Shown here: positions 62,544 to 64,000 of the stretch, piece after piece
Layout: every line of letters begins with the position of its first letter
Numbering within the stretch: the stretch's first letter is position 1
Source: Anthocerotibacter panamensis C109
GTDB lineage: Bacteria; Cyanobacteriota; Cyanobacteriia; Gloeobacterales; Anthocerotibacteraceae
Assembly (NCBI RefSeq): GCF_018389385.1
Contig: NZ_CP062698.1
Coordinates: 1,863,501 to 1,927,500, forward strand
Direction of reading: 5' to 3'
DNA: 64,000 bases
Notes under the pieces: generated by a model
Databases searched by the model: none
The model's input: the letters and a program-made list of their open reading frames with translations, nothing else
What the model was told of the DNA's origin: nothing
Made by a program: the position numbers and the translations under genes

Positions 62544-63221
62544 ATGGCATTCCCGAATACAAATTTTGGAAAACTCCTGACGCTAGGCATGCTCATCGGA
62601 GCTGCCCTCTCCTCCTTTCCCGCTCAGGCCATTACGCTCACCGATAATTCAAGCACCGATGCTGGTAGTACCCTCAGCACGGCTCTGCTTGCCACGGGTA
62701 GTGGTTCTCTGACCCAGATTGATGGCTGGGTTAGTTCCAGGGACGCGGACCTTTTTGGATTCTCTGTCCTTGGGGGGGCCTTATCGATCAACGTCACATC
62801 GGTGTTTCCGAGTAGTTTTGATACACAGCTCTTCTTGTTTGATGCGCTAGGACGAGGGGTTGCCTCCAATGATGATGCCAACAATACCCGCCTTTCTAGC
62901 CTTTCGTTTTCTAACCTTGCCGCAGGCACCTACTACTTGGCGGTTACCGGCTTCGACTACGACCCGGTCAGTAACGGGACGTACATTTTCTCCAATACCT
63001 ACACAGGGCAGCAAACTCCTTTGACCCAGTCGCCTTTGACCGGCTTTCAGTGCCGAACGGGGTCCTGTAATTATGGAGGAGATTACACGATCTTATTATC
63101 GGGTGCTCAGGCTATCCCCAGCACTCCGGCCCCAATCCCCGCTCCTGGTCCGGCGCTGGGATTGCTGGCTTTGGGTGGGATTAGGGGGCTAACGCGGCTC
63201 TGGGCACAAAGGTCCCGATGA
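62544..63221 (+). CDS. CTERM-like surface protein with pre-peptidase-type domain
   Basis: 225 residues. A signal peptide (~1-29, ending AQA) leads into a beta-rich region with DADLFGFSV, FDTQLFLFDALG and GTYYLAVTGFDYD, like PPC/DVUA0089 domains. The C-terminus has a sorting-type tail: PAPIPAPGPALGLLALGG, basic RSR end. The PEP box is replaced by PAP, a VPAP-like variant. Probably exported and surface attached. Confidence 0.8.
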   Translation: MAFPNTNFGKLLTLGMLIGAALSSFPAQAITLTDNSSTDAGSTLSTALLATGSGSLTQIDGWVSSRDADLFGFSVLGGALSINVTSVFPSSFDTQLFLFDALGRGVASNDDANNTRLSSLSFSNLAAGTYYLAVTGFDYDPVSNGTYIFSNTYTGQQTPLTQSPLTGFQCRTGSCNYGGDYTILLSGAQAIPSTPAPIPAPGPALGLLALGGIRGLTRLWAQRSR

Positions 63222-63328
63222 GCTATCTAAAGCCCTAGCTGTTACAGAATTAATAGCCCCGTCTTCCCTGTTTCTTCCCTCCTCGCCAGCGACCATGGAC
63301 CTATGCTGCATAGGGTAGGGATGGTTGA

Positions 63329-64000
63329 GTGTCACGTACTGCGTTAAGTGTTTGGGGGAGCATCTGCCTGTGGGTTAGTTTGGGGGCCTCCCTACCGGCA
63401 TTTGCTCAATCTTTTCCCTTGAGCTTGCGGGCAGCCCTTGAACAAGCTCAGGCGCACAATCCCCAATTGCTTGCTGCTGAGCGTGGGGTTGTCCTCGCTC
63501 AGTCTGGGATTTCTGTAGCCGGAGTCACGCCCAATCCACGCCTTGCCTTAGATATCCCATTTGGCGAGGCCGAGACTAAACGGACTCTGACGTTTGAGCA
63601 ACCCCTGGAATTAGGGGGCAAGCGCGAAGCTCGCCTCATCCTAGCCAATGACCAAGTTCGTCTAGCCGGAGTGCAATTAGAGCTGCTGCGCTGGCAAATC
63701 CGCACCGACGTCTACCGCAGCTACGCAGAGCTTGCCATCGCCCGCGCCGCCCGAGAACAGGCCGAACGCACCGTGGGTCTCAATCAGCGCTTGGTAGACA
63801 TCACGCAACGACGCCTTGCTACCGGGGATGTGGCCGAAGCGGAAGTTATTCAGGCGACCTTTGCTCTAGAACGTGCCCGCCAGAGGCTAGAGCCTGCGAC
63901 CAACCGGGTCCGGCAAGCTAACATTCGTCTCGATGGCCTGCTAGGACGTGCACCAAATGAATCCATCCAGGTGGAAGACCGGGGCGTTTTTAATCTGTCC
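63329..64000 (+). CDS. TolC/CzcC-family outer membrane efflux protein (5' part, cut by window edge)
   Basis: GTG 63329 opens 224 codons that run off the right end. A signal peptide (~1-26, ending AFA) is followed by LRAALEQAQAHNPQLLAAERG, FEQPLELGGKREARL and a helical TolC hairpin with RRLATGDVAEAEVIQA. EQPLELGGKR is typical of CzcC-type channels of heavy-metal RND pumps. The inner-membrane pump genes would be expected beyond the window. Confidence 0.85.
   Translation, partial: MSRTALSVWGSICLWVSLGASLPAFAQSFPLSLRAALEQAQAHNPQLLAAERGVVLAQSGISVAGVTPNPRLALDIPFGEAETKRTLTFEQPLELGGKREARLILANDQVRLAGVQLELLRWQIRTDVYRSYAELAIARAAREQAERTVGLNQRLVDITQRRLATGDVAEAEVIQATFALERARQRLEPATNRVRQANIRLDGLLGRAPNESIQVEDRGVFNLS

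Noticed and set aside
1-64000. CRISPR arrays, rRNA and tRNA genes
   Set aside because: Looked for spaced direct repeats and cloverleaf sequences in the intergenic gaps and saw none; a covariance-model scan would be more sensitive.

Overview
The window reads as cyanobacterial chromosome of moderately high GC (high fifties percent by eye). Support comes from a Psb30/Ycf12-like photosystem II peptide, a plastocyanin, a DUF3143 gene, a SphR/SphS-like phosphate-type two-component pair, a phosphoribulokinase-family gene, IspD of the plastid-type isoprenoid route, and PEP-CTERM surface proteins. A deep-branching Gloeobacter-like lineage is possible (PUFA-synthase-like genes, membrane-tethered plastocyanin), but this is a guess; nothing here fixes the genus. 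I see no rRNA, tRNA or CRISPR array.

Layout. 1-1.4 kb: the end of an unknown gene, a terminator, then rplM-rpsI-rpmE on the minus strand. 1.5-3.9 kb: an alpha/beta hydrolase that has lost its serine nucleophile, psb30 and an HtrA/Deg protease. 3.9-4.6 kb: a gene-poor, AT-richer leader. 4.6-20.9 kb: the main feature, a plus-strand lipid/polyketide synthase operon. It holds a tandem NPD-KS-AT-ACP protein, a KR-DH half, a KS-AT protein, a phosphopantetheinyl transferase, a free acyl carrier protein, an alkaline-phosphatase-superfamily enzyme, an alpha/beta hydrolase and a propeller-like protein. The first two together have the domain order of one PfaA-type synthase. They are separated by a stop codon that lies in a textbook -1 frameshift signal: SD-like purine tract, slippery GGGAAAG heptamer, TAA, 6-base spacer, 11-bp stem.

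21-32 kb: BON and TPR proteins, rpe, three amidohydrolase-superfamily genes (several with eroded metal sites), an AllA-like protein, a PRK-like kinase lacking the P-loop cysteine, and a PEP-CTERM protein preceded by three 11-base direct repeats. 32-43 kb: housekeeping and envelope genes (cca, murI, AMIN/amidase_3, tldD, ffh), an SDR and a two-component system. 43-48 kb: two near-identical ferritin-like di-iron genes flank a visibly AT-richer island holding a TPR gene, a 341-bp MITE-like insertion (14-bp inverted repeats, 5-bp target duplication) and a secreted FG-GAP calcium-binding-repeat protein. 48-56 kb: ispD, a response regulator without phospho-acceptor, a TIGR01777 protein, exopolysaccharide export and glycosyltransferase genes, a 45-residue membrane protein, and a Uma2-like protein with a 42-bp tandem repeat next to a TPR gene relic. 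56-64 kb: an ABC-F ATPase, a duplicated-domain secreted protein, a PgpH-like HD phosphodiesterase, a lipoprotein plastocyanin, a second CTERM-like surface protein, and the start of a TolC-family efflux gene cut by the window edge.
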